DNA of 44,920 bases, taken from contig JAFSKK010000030.1 of NCBI GenBank assembly GCA_017448965.1, positions 1 through 44,920 on the forward strand, read 5' to 3'. A program made the translations under genes and the position numbers. The notes beneath the pieces were generated by a model. The model was not told the origin of the DNA and did no database searches. It saw nothing but the letters and a program-made list of their open reading frames with translations. Of the stretch, positions 1-7,036 are shown piece after piece (within the stretch, counting starts at the first letter, position 1; each line of letters starts with the position of its first letter). The DNA comes from Bacteroidaceae bacterium (GTDB taxonomy: Bacteria > Bacteroidota > Bacteroidia > Bacteroidales > Bacteroidaceae).

Positions 1-141
1 GAAAAAATCACTTACAAAATGTCAATTTCAAAGTTCCTATTATTGATGAAATCGGTTTTCAGAACTTACATTTGTTCCGTTTGTGGATGATTTCTCCAAC
101 AAAAAGTTAGACAATTTTTCTAATGACCGATTTGGGATAAA

Positions 142-191
142 CAAAAAACCGACCTCCCCGACGTCGGTCTGCCGACATCGGGGAGGTCGGT
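142..191 (-). terminator. Intrinsic terminator of the SusC-to-metalloprotease operon
   Basis: The arms 148-161 and 178-191 are a perfect 14-base inverted repeat (ACCGACCTCCCCGA and its complement), extended inwards by one mismatch and a 5-base pair block around a short loop. Read on the minus strand the stem is followed by six T at 142-147. It lies about 120 bases past the stop of the minus-strand metalloprotease gene, so it fits as the end of that operon. The stem is also part of a three-unit repeat element (see 149-230). Confidence 0.7.
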
Positions 192-230
192 TCACCGATG
201 TCGGGGACATCGGTTTAGAGGTTGTGGAAG
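149..230. repeat. Three 23-base palindromic units plus conserved tail (element A)
   Basis: Three consecutive 23-base units start at 149, 172 and 195. Each has the form CCGA-nn-TC-(CCC or GGG)-GA-nn-TCGGT followed by 3 variable bases. The third unit is a perfect dyad (CCGATGTC, GGG, GACATCGG). The array is followed by GAGGTTGTGGAAG at 218-230. A second element with a different unit sequence but the same triple layout and nearly the same tail occurs at 16460-16560. The whole stretch 1-313 holds no convincing gene: 1-141 shows nothing recognisable and 142-294 is dominated by hairpins. Confidence 0.75.
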
Positions 231-256
231 TAAGTCTATTGCCACAACCTCTTTTT
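218..256 (+). terminator. Plus-strand hairpin terminator
   Basis: GAGGTTGTGG (218-227) pairs perfectly with CCACAACCTC (242-251) and is followed by five T (252-256). It would stop plus-strand transcription entering from left of the window. Further perfect dyads follow directly: GTAAGTC 230-236 with GACTTAC 288-294, and CTCTTCC 268-274 with GGAAGAG 281-287. The region can therefore fold in more than one way, and the terminator role is an inference. Confidence 0.5.
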
Positions 257-313
257 CGTTTTGCCATCTCTTCCAGTATCGGAAGAGGACTTACCCCATT
301 GCCAGAAAAGTGA

Positions 314-1846
314 CTACCGCAGCGGCACGCTGAAACGCACACGGTAAGGCCACTGCTCGTCGTTGGCGAGGCTGGCATCCGTATGCACGTCTTTATCGCC
401 CTGTGTGCCCATATCCCACGGATGGCGCCAATGTTCCGTGGGAGCGCCCAACACCACAAACCAGAGTTTGGTGATGCCCTCAGGAGCTGTGAACTCAGCC
501 TTTCCTTCGGGAGCATCGTACATGGTGCCATACACACGGGTTCCATCCTCTTTCAGCGCCACAAAGCCATAGCGCCAACCCGCCTTGTCCACTTTGTAGG
601 CGCGATAGCCCTTGGCGCCTGCCTCACCCTTGAACTCTGCAGTCACCACAGAACCCACTTCTGGTTTCTCCAGACGAATGATGTTGAAACCATAGTTTTG
701 CGGACAATTGGCCGAATCCACTTCGAGCCAGTCATCTTCAAGATCGTGAAATGAAGTGACAAAACGGTCAGTACGTTTTTTGCCTGTCTCACGCAAGGCA
801 TCAATATCCCACGTGATGGCTCTGCAAGCATAGTCGTACATATCGCGACAGAAATCCGCTTGCGAACTACCGGTGATGCGCTGGTACGTCTCCACAGGGT
901 CTTCTGGCTTGACAGATTCCATCCATAGGCGTCCTATGAAATCCTGTCCATGCAGTTGGCACCAGTAATCCTGGACGAAGAAGTTATAATATCGCCATTC
1001 CTCATGCAGCAAGTTCAAATGGGAATAGCGATAGACATACCCCTCCCAACTCTCCAAGAACTGGCGTTCAGGATACACCTTGAACGCTTGCCATTGGGCA
1101 CAACTCTCCCACCACTGGCATTGCCCCCTTGCATTCTCACCAAACCCATACTGCCAACCGTGATCAGTGCCGAGGTCGCAAGAGACGATGTACTGAAACG
1201 TGTGTCCTATCTCATGGGCAGCGGTGGAAAGCGCGTTGGCAGCAGCAGGATTGAGGTCGAGCGTACCACACTTATAATCCACACCCGAACCCGTCGCACG
1301 CCATGTATTGGTGTAATGCACAAACAGCATGGTCTTGTAGGTGTCCAGCGTGGGCGAGTTGCCAGGCTTCGAAAAGCCCAACTGCTGTGTATTCACCGCA
1401 TACACTTTCTCCGCCCGTTCCAACAGATCGTCAGGGTCGAACCTGTAAGGATTGGGATTCTTCGTAGGGTCATTGCCAAAACCTGCTTCCCAGAACACAA
1501 CAAAATGCTCCGACTGCTTCGAACGGGCAAAGCAATACTGGCTCTCCTCGCTGTCGAAGTCATTCCCGTTCAGATAGCGAGGGCGATACAATCCTATGCC
1601 TGGGTCGGTAGGCGAGAAGACGTTGGCTTTCGTGTAGAGATAGCGGTCGTATGACCCATCGGCATGATCCACATAGAAGCGCATACGGTCGAAACGCAAG
1701 GCATCGTCGGCCGTCAGCTCCAGTTTCATCTTGCTTTGCAGAAACCCATCTTTGGTATAGGTGCCATAAAGAGTCGTTTGGGCTTCAACTGAAAAAGCAG
1801 CCGCCCACAACATTGCAGCGGCTACCATCTTAATTTTTCCTTTCAT
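314..1846 (-). CDS. Secreted putative metalloprotease with HEIGH motif (DUF6055-like)
   Basis: The protein has 510 residues from the ATG at 1846. An in-frame start at 1873 would overlap the preceding gene and lengthen the leader, so 1846, which gives a normal signal peptide ending at SVEAQ, is preferred. A zinc-metalloprotease-like motif HEIGH lies at residues 211-215 (bases 1202-1216) in the context TAAHEIGHTFQY. A conserved-looking WWES segment follows about 32 residues later and could supply the third zinc ligand (inferred). The overall sequence resembles the DUF6055 group of secreted Bacteroidetes proteins; this is recalled, not searched. It is the last gene of the SusC/SusD operon, 16 bases after the thioredoxin-like gene, so it may cut protein or glycoprotein at the surface or in the periplasm to feed the SusCD importer. 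Substrate and activity are unknown. Confidence 0.7.
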   Translation of the reverse strand: MKGKIKMVAAAMLWAAAFSVEAQTTLYGTYTKDGFLQSKMKLELTADDALRFDRMRFYVDHADGSYDRYLYTKANVFSPTDPGIGLYRPRYLNGNDFDSEESQYCFARSKQSEHFVVFWEAGFGNDPTKNPNPYRFDPDDLLERAEKVYAVNTQQLGFSKPGNSPTLDTYKTMLFVHYTNTWRATGSGVDYKCGTLDLNPAAANALSTAAHEIGHTFQYIVSCDLGTDHGWQYGFGENARGQCQWWESCAQWQAFKVYPERQFLESWEGYVYRYSHLNLLHEEWRYYNFFVQDYWCQLHGQDFIGRLWMESVKPEDPVETYQRITGSSQADFCRDMYDYACRAITWDIDALRETGKKRTDRFVTSFHDLEDDWLEVDSANCPQNYGFNIIRLEKPEVGSVVTAEFKGEAGAKGYRAYKVDKAGWRYGFVALKEDGTRVYGTMYDAPEGKAEFTAPEGITKLWFVVLGAPTEHWRHPWDMGTQGDKDVHTDASLANDEQWPYRVRFSVPLR

Positions 1847-1862
1847 CAATCGTCTTATTGTA

Positions 1863-3023
1863 TCAATTTCCAAGTGTCGGCATTTTACCGTCCATAGCGG
1901 CGATGAGCATTTCGAGCAACTGGTCGGTAGGACGGGAGAGGGTCATATTGCCCACACGAGTCATAGGTTGACGCTTTCCAGAACGGATGTCAGCCAAGCG
2001 TTGCTCCAGAATCTTCTTCATTTCGGCCTTCTGCGGCAACTGAGAAGCAGGGTCGGAGAAAGGTTTCACCCATCGCGCCAACTGCATATCGTCGGCATCG
2101 AGGTTCTTGTTTCCAAGGTATTCTTTAATATATTTAATGTAACTCTCGTAGTCCTTCTGCTTGTCAGCCAAAGTAATGAGCGTGTTCAGGCGATAGTGGT
2201 CGGCATTGGGCAGATTCATCTCAGAGAGCAGGGCAACAAATTGGTCGAACTTGGCTTGGTCGAGGTCAGCCGTACCATCGTGTTCGATAATGATCTGTCT
2301 GGGATAGTTGGCAAGCACGTTCTGTATCTTCATGTCAACAGGCATCTCGCCAATTTTGGCCTTGAGCGCAGCAGGATTCTTCGCCGTATAGATGAACGAC
2401 TTGGCAAAGGGATTGGTGATGTTGCGCATGAAGATCATGCAAAGGGCACTATCAGCGGCAAAAGTCTCTTCCTTCCCCTCGAGGATGGCTTCTGCCACAG
2501 CATTGGCTTCGTCGGCCTTATAGGAAGCATTGAGCGACGCGAGATACTGCATGAGGAACTGCGGATCGCGGTCGCCCTGCTGCCAACGTTGCTGCAGGTC
2601 GGAGGATGAGTTGTCCTTGCTCTTTTCTTCCACATTCTTGAGGAACTCTTCGGCAGCGCTACCACCAAGGAATCGACCTATCTCCTTAGCATCGGCATTG
2701 AAGATGACGAAGGTGGGAAAAGCTTGTATCTGAAGTTTCTTGGCAAGCGGTGCACCGTATTCGCTCTCCATATCAATCTTGATATTGACGAAACGTGGGT
2801 TCATGTACGCCCCTACCTGCTCCTGAGGGAAGACGTCGCGCGCCATCTTCTTGCAGGGTCCACACCACGAGGTGAAGCAGTCGAGGAAGATGAGTTTATT
2901 TTCAGCCTTGGCTTTAGCAGAGGCCTGTTCGAGGGTGGTGCCTTCGGGCTCAAACACCATGCCTTGAGCCATCATGGCGACTGCGACCATGAAAGAGAGG
3001 AGGGAGAATGTAATCCTTTTCAT
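1863..3023 (-). CDS. Periplasmic thioredoxin-fold protein
   Basis: The protein has 386 residues with a signal peptide (MKRIT start, cleavage probably near the AQG at residues 19-21). A thioredoxin domain covers roughly residues 25-130, with active site WCGPCKK (C54 and C57) and the cis-proline region AFPTFVIF (P103). This arrangement matches DsbD-gamma or thioredoxin_7-type domains that handle disulfides in the periplasm. The remaining 250 residues are mostly helical in appearance and not recognised. The gene lies between a PKD-like lipoprotein and the HEIGH-motif protein in the SusCD operon, so it may reduce or isomerise disulfides in substrates or partner proteins; this is an inference. The 54-base gap before it carries heptamer-period repeats. 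Confidence 0.85.
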   Translation of the reverse strand: MKRITFSLLSFMVAVAMMAQGMVFEPEGTTLEQASAKAKAENKLIFLDCFTSWCGPCKKMARDVFPQEQVGAYMNPRFVNIKIDMESEYGAPLAKKLQIQAFPTFVIFNADAKEIGRFLGGSAAEEFLKNVEEKSKDNSSSDLQQRWQQGDRDPQFLMQYLASLNASYKADEANAVAEAILEGKEETFAADSALCMIFMRNITNPFAKSFIYTAKNPAALKAKIGEMPVDMKIQNVLANYPRQIIIEHDGTADLDQAKFDQFVALLSEMNLPNADHYRLNTLITLADKQKDYESYIKYIKEYLGNKNLDADDMQLARWVKPFSDPASQLPQKAEMKKILEQRLADIRSGKRQPMTRVGNMTLSRPTDQLLEMLIAAMDGKMPTLGN

Positions 3024-3032
3024 ATCCTTTTT

Positions 3033-3074
3033 GTCTATTATGAATTGTGTATTGTTAATTATTCGTTGTTCATT
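3033..3074. repeat. Heptamer-period repeat, six units
   Basis: Six consecutive 7-base units fill nearly the whole gap between the PKD-like and thioredoxin-like genes. On the plus strand they read GTCTATT, ATGAATT, GTGTATT and so on; all end in TT and five end in ATT. The period is exact although the unit drifts, as in short tandem repeats that grow by slippage. It lies inside an operon and so is transcribed. Confidence 0.6.
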
Positions 3075-3077
3075 ATT

Positions 3078-4712
3078 CTATTGCATAGAGAATTTCCATG
3101 CCATATCCTTCACCTTGCCAGGGATGGCATAATCGTAGCACTCGTCGGTATCGAGGATACCACTGGCTGGGTTGATGAGATACTCATACACATGGCCTTC
3201 GCGGGTGGTTTCATTCCACGTGGCGATATGCACCAAGTTATCCGACATGGGCACCATGCCGTATGCATAGATGGTGCCGTGGTAGTATTTCATGATGCGT
3301 ACACAGGTCACTTCTTCTCCTTCAGGAGCAGTCCATGCCGTGGTGGCAGGCTGGTTGCTGTCATAGGCAAAGTTGTACACTTTGTCACCAGCGGTGTAGT
3401 AGATGAAACTGCCCACATGACTGGCGGACATGGAAGTAGCCTTATCAATGTCAGGACATAGGGTGTTCATCGGATAGAGTCCTACGCCAATGTTGTTGTC
3501 GGATGGGGCTGAGGTGGAGAAATTAGCGACTGCCAAATAGCGCTCAGGACCTTTCGACATGATGAGGTAGTCATAAGGTTGCAGGGCTGCACCAAAACTG
3601 GTTCCTCTACCCCAATCGGCCATCACAAAGTCCATGCCTGTGTTGTTTACATCGAAGGCGGCCGATGGGTCTTGTGCGCCAAACTCCTCCAGTCGTGCGG
3701 AGTTGTAGGCTGCATAGCGGAAACGGTGATTAGTGCGGTCATACACCACAATGCCGTAATTGAGCGTGTTGGGAATCTCCGCATTCCAAGGTGCCAACTC
3801 ACCGATGCCCGAGGCAAACTTGGCCACTCCAAACTTGGTGGTGCGACCTTGGGTGGCACTGAACGAGTAGGTGTTGGTGTAAATCTGGTTGTCGTTGAGC
3901 AGCACTTCAGAACTCTGACCCGACATCACTCCTGAGCCATGCTGTCCATACCAAGTGGGACGCATCGTAGTGGGTGGCTCGTGGAAGAAGTCGGCAAAGT
4001 CGAGGGCTTTCTCGATGCCATTCTCGCTCACACCCACCAGCGTATAGTCGGTACAAAGTCCCACATAGTTGTTGCCTGATGCCAACGACACGGCAATGTC
4101 AAGGCAACGGACCGGCAGTCCTTGAAGGAGTTCGCCATTAGTGGTCTCATAGAGGTTGGTGTAGAGACGGTTGTAGTTCACATTGAGTTTCGTCCATTCG
4201 TTGTATATCAACGCAAGGTCGGAGTAACCTGGCTGGTCGGCTCGTTCATAGAAGACCATCCAACCACCATCGAACACTTCGCTGACCGATACGGGCACCC
4301 TGAAGAACTGTTTGATGCCGTCGTGACGGTTAGTGACCGTGAGTTGAACGTAGTAGTTGCCACCCGTTCGACTAATCACCGCGGAGAGATTACGCTCAGT
4401 GCCGATGGTGTCGATCACAGCACTGGCTCCTGTGCCAGAGGTGGCACTGAAGATAGTCCACACGTAGTCGAGGGGGGCACTGCTGTTGTCTGTCACCCGC
4501 TGCCCCTCGTAGTAAATGTTGGGAGTGAGTTGCAACTCGTCGAAGCGCATGATGGCATATTCCGACATCATGCCTGTTCCTGTCGTGTCGATGGCCACCT
4601 GCTCAAGGTCATGGTAGTTGTAGTTGCCCTTGTCATCATAGCAGGAAGACAGCATCCACAAGGGAAGGGTGATGGCAAGGAGATATGGGAAGATTCTCTT
4701 TTTCATGTTCAT
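3078..4712 (-). CDS. PKD-like family lipoprotein of a SusCD operon
   Basis: The protein has 544 residues. The lipoprotein signal ends in the lipobox LSSC (C24), so the mature protein should be lipid-anchored in the outer membrane. A second in-frame ATG at 4706 (MKKRIF) is an equally plausible start. The N-terminal part (CYDDKGNYNYHDL, then FDELQLTPNIYY) has the look of the PKD-like lipoproteins (PKD_2 type) that accompany SusC/SusD pairs. The C-terminal half has repeated short beta-strand patterns suggestive of a propeller or sandwich, which is an inference. It follows the DUF4843 gene by 11 bases and probably acts as a surface accessory binding protein of the same importer. Confidence 0.8.
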   Translation of the reverse strand: MNMKKRIFPYLLAITLPLWMLSSCYDDKGNYNYHDLEQVAIDTTGTGMMSEYAIMRFDELQLTPNIYYEGQRVTDNSSAPLDYVWTIFSATSGTGASAVIDTIGTERNLSAVISRTGGNYYVQLTVTNRHDGIKQFFRVPVSVSEVFDGGWMVFYERADQPGYSDLALIYNEWTKLNVNYNRLYTNLYETTNGELLQGLPVRCLDIAVSLASGNNYVGLCTDYTLVGVSENGIEKALDFADFFHEPPTTMRPTWYGQHGSGVMSGQSSEVLLNDNQIYTNTYSFSATQGRTTKFGVAKFASGIGELAPWNAEIPNTLNYGIVVYDRTNHRFRYAAYNSARLEEFGAQDPSAAFDVNNTGMDFVMADWGRGTSFGAALQPYDYLIMSKGPERYLAVANFSTSAPSDNNIGVGLYPMNTLCPDIDKATSMSASHVGSFIYYTAGDKVYNFAYDSNQPATTAWTAPEGEEVTCVRIMKYYHGTIYAYGMVPMSDNLVHIATWNETTREGHVYEYLINPASGILDTDECYDYAIPGKVKDMAWKFSMQ

Positions 4713-4723
4713 TCTGCAAGGTG

Positions 4724-5503
4724 TTAGAAAGTGACAGGTATCCCGTACTCATCCGTGAGCGGTGTCTCATGGGTAGCATTGTACTCATCGAGAGCTCGCT
4801 GCATGACTTGCTGCAAGTGGATGGCATACGCTGACGAAACGGTGTTAGTCTCCTCGTCGTAACTGGTCTGCGCAAAGTAACTTATCTTGAAGTCGATGAG
4901 ATGCAGATGCTCTATCATAAACTGGTACTTCACACGGCTGTATGCACCAAAGAGGGCTGAGAGGGGACGCTGCGGATAATTGGCGGTATCCCAGTTGTCG
5001 GGCTTGGCCAAATAGTTTTTCAGAATGACCGTGAAGGACTGATGACCTTCAGTGCCGATGGCAAAGACATCGTCAGGCACTACACGGAAACTGATGCGTC
5101 CATCTGCATCGGTGAAGAGATTTTGGTCGGAGAGAAGTTGTGTGTTGAAATGCACTTCGTAAGCCCCACCGATGGAGCCTGCAGGTATCACATAGTCTTC
5201 TGTGCGGATGGTGCTCGCCATCAAAGGAAGGGACTCGCCGTAGGCCTCCAAGTGGAAAGTGCGGTCGTAACCCACAGGCATGCCGCTGATTTGGGCGTAG
5301 AAGGTGACATCACCCTCTTCGTAGGCATAAGAATAATTATAGGTGGTCGTCTCATAAACCGCTCCGGCTGAGGTGCCTACCCATATATTGAGACTGCACT
5401 GGGCGGTGTCGTAGGTGGACACTTCTTCTTTGGAGCAGCTCCCCAGCCCCCAAAGGGGGAGGGCTAAGGCGGCCCACATGCAAATATGCTTGAGTTTTTT
5501 CAT
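4724..5503 (-). CDS. DUF4843-type lipoprotein of a SusCD operon
   Basis: The protein has 259 residues with lipobox LGSC (C23). The sequence pattern (TYYNYSYAYEE-like beta strands, then GYDRTFHLEAYG, IPAGSIGGAYEVHFN and SFTVILKNYL) matches the DUF4843 lipoproteins found directly after SusD genes in many Bacteroidetes. Its role is unknown; surface accessory to the SusCD transporter is the usual assumption. The DNA encoding its signal peptide (5439-5462) is one arm of a strong inverted repeat whose other arm lies just after the susD stop codon, so the start codon sits in a loop of the predicted mRNA structure. Confidence 0.85.
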   Translation of the reverse strand: MKKLKHICMWAALALPLWGLGSCSKEEVSTYDTAQCSLNIWVGTSAGAVYETTTYNYSYAYEEGDVTFYAQISGMPVGYDRTFHLEAYGESLPLMASTIRTEDYVIPAGSIGGAYEVHFNTQLLSDQNLFTDADGRISFRVVPDDVFAIGTEGHQSFTVILKNYLAKPDNWDTANYPQRPLSALFGAYSRVKYQFMIEHLHLIDFKISYFAQTSYDEETNTVSSAYAIHLQQVMQRALDEYNATHETPLTDEYGIPVTF

Positions 5504-5574
5504 CGTGCTACGATAGATATCTTTGTTTGTTATATTTCTGATTGCGAATTCCTCACCCTTTGGGGGATCGGGGA
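5439..5574 (-). repeat. Inverted repeat spanning the susD-DUF4843 junction
   Basis: The arm 5439-5462 and the reverse complement of 5551-5574 agree at all positions except one indel and two substitutions. Both contain the core CCCCCAAAGGG and can also fold locally. In the minus-strand mRNA one arm follows the susD stop directly and the other lies in the lipoprotein signal sequence, enclosing the start codon at 5503. This could lower translation of the downstream genes or protect the susCD message; neither is shown. Confidence 0.6.
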
Positions 5575-7002
5575 CTACTTATTGTCTTCACGTTGTGCGG
5601 ATTCTGTTTCGGTGATAGGAAGGGGGAATGTATAGACCTTCTCCGCTACTGCATCGATGTCGGAATAAAGGATGGTGGAGCGATTCAAACGCTTGTAGAG
5701 GAAGAAGAGTTGACCTTCTCCGATGAACTCACGCCGATATTCGTGGATGAGTTCCAGCAGGTAGTCGGCTGGCAGTTCGGCAAGTGCTGGAAGGTTGCGT
5801 GCCACACGCAGCTGGTTGAGCGTGGCCTTGGCAGCATCAGAGTCTCCCTGCCGATATTCCACCTCGCTCTTGATGAGGTACATCTCGGAAAGGCGAAGGA
5901 GGGGCATCTTATATTTATAATAGGTGGAGGTGCCTGTGGCTTCGTCATACTTGACGAGATAGCGGTTATTGGCATGGGTGGCTGTACCAGCCTTGAAGAG
6001 GAAGGTGTAGCGATAGTCTTGAGTGGCGTTCTCGTAGTAGTCGAGCAGTCGGTCGCGAGTGACAGCAAAACTGTAGGCTGACTCGTCGGAGAAGTATTCG
6101 TTGGCCACATCGGCTCGAAGGGTCAAGTTGTTGAGAGCGAAGAGGTGTTCGGTAGCCAGACAACGATCGTAGCCAGCCTGAAGGTTGGACACAGTCGCCC
6201 ATGTGAACTGAGTAGAGGCAATCACCTCTTTGGCAGCAGCGAGGGCATTGGCATAGTCGCCCATCCACATATAAACTCGTGCCTCCATGCCTTTCACGGC
6301 ATAGTAGTTGAGGTGCATCTGTCGATTGAGCAGGTAGCCGTTGTCATCGCTCTCTGTGATTTCACGTCCTGTGACGATGGGGTCGCTCTCACTGAGCAAT
6401 GCTTCGGCTGACTGCAAATCGTTGATGACCGCTTCAGCCACCTCGTGCACCTTGAGTTGAGGGAACACACGGTAGGACAAGGCTGTGCTGTAGGGAATGG
6501 AAGGCTGGTCGGGATTGACGGCATAACTAACTCCGAAGCATCGCAGCAGGTCGAAGTGAAGAAATGCACGGAGCGCCAAGGCTTCGCCCTTGATGACAGC
6601 ATAATTGTCAGGGGAGAAAAGACCTTTATCCCCATCGATGTGGGCAAGCAAGTTGTTCACATTGGCAATGCCACTGTAACTATTTGCCCAGATGCTACGA
6701 ATGTAGTTGGTAGGATAGGCTGCATCGTAGTTGTAGGTGGCAGCATCGTCGTACTGGGATGCATAGTAGAAGTCCCACTCTTGCCCCAAGATGCCAATGA
6801 AACCGTAGGTCATCTCCTTGGTGTAGGTGGAAGGGGACACCATGGAGGAATAAACACCTGCGAGGGCTTCCTTGTAGCCTGCCTCAGACTCAAACAGTTC
6901 GGTATCTTCCACCTGCGAACGTGGCTGAACATCAAGCCAGTCGTTGCAGCTTCCCCACAGGAAGCCTGCTGCTATCAATAATATGTATGCTTTTCTTTTC
7001 AT
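5575..7002 (-). CDS. SusD/RagB-family outer-membrane nutrient-binding lipoprotein
   Basis: The protein has 475 residues from the ATG at 7002 (MKRKAY). A longer open frame to 7095 runs into the susC coding region and lacks a signal at its start. The lipobox is WGSC (C19), followed by the SusD-typical NDWLDVQPRSQVEDTELF. Further family marks are SYSGIANVNNLLAHID, the helix EALALRAFLHFDLLRCFG, and near the C-terminus MPLLRLSEMYLIKSE and IHEYRREFIGEGQLFF. SusD-family proteins bind ligand over the SusC barrel as a lid. The gene follows susC by 34 bases, mostly filled with heptamer repeats. No glycosidase is linked, so the ligand could be a peptide, glycopeptide or other compound. Confidence 0.95.
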   Translation of the reverse strand: MKRKAYILLIAAGFLWGSCNDWLDVQPRSQVEDTELFESEAGYKEALAGVYSSMVSPSTYTKEMTYGFIGILGQEWDFYYASQYDDAATYNYDAAYPTNYIRSIWANSYSGIANVNNLLAHIDGDKGLFSPDNYAVIKGEALALRAFLHFDLLRCFGVSYAVNPDQPSIPYSTALSYRVFPQLKVHEVAEAVINDLQSAEALLSESDPIVTGREITESDDNGYLLNRQMHLNYYAVKGMEARVYMWMGDYANALAAAKEVIASTQFTWATVSNLQAGYDRCLATEHLFALNNLTLRADVANEYFSDESAYSFAVTRDRLLDYYENATQDYRYTFLFKAGTATHANNRYLVKYDEATGTSTYYKYKMPLLRLSEMYLIKSEVEYRQGDSDAAKATLNQLRVARNLPALAELPADYLLELIHEYRREFIGEGQLFFLYKRLNRSTILYSDIDAVAEKVYTFPLPITETESAQREDNK

Positions 7003-7007
7003 CATAT

Positions 7008-7035
7008 CTTCAAACTTAAAACTTTCAACTTTCAA
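7008..7035. repeat. Heptamer-period repeat, four units, between susC and susD
   Basis: Four consecutive 7-base units on the minus strand: TTGAAAG twice, then TTTTAAG and TTTGAAG. They end 5 bases before the susD ATG, where a ribosome binding site would be expected. The same unit type occurs inside ribF at 25372-25399. Confidence 0.65.
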
Positions 7036-7036
7036 T

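Noticed and set aside
83-313. Plus-strand 76-codon frame through the left-end hairpins
   Set aside because: It consists largely of translated palindromic repeats and terminator stems, with no start signal or protein-like composition.
950-1654. 234-codon plus-strand frame opposite the HEIGH-motif gene
   Set aside because: Antisense shadow of a gene with signal peptide and motif; no independent promoter or recognisable product.
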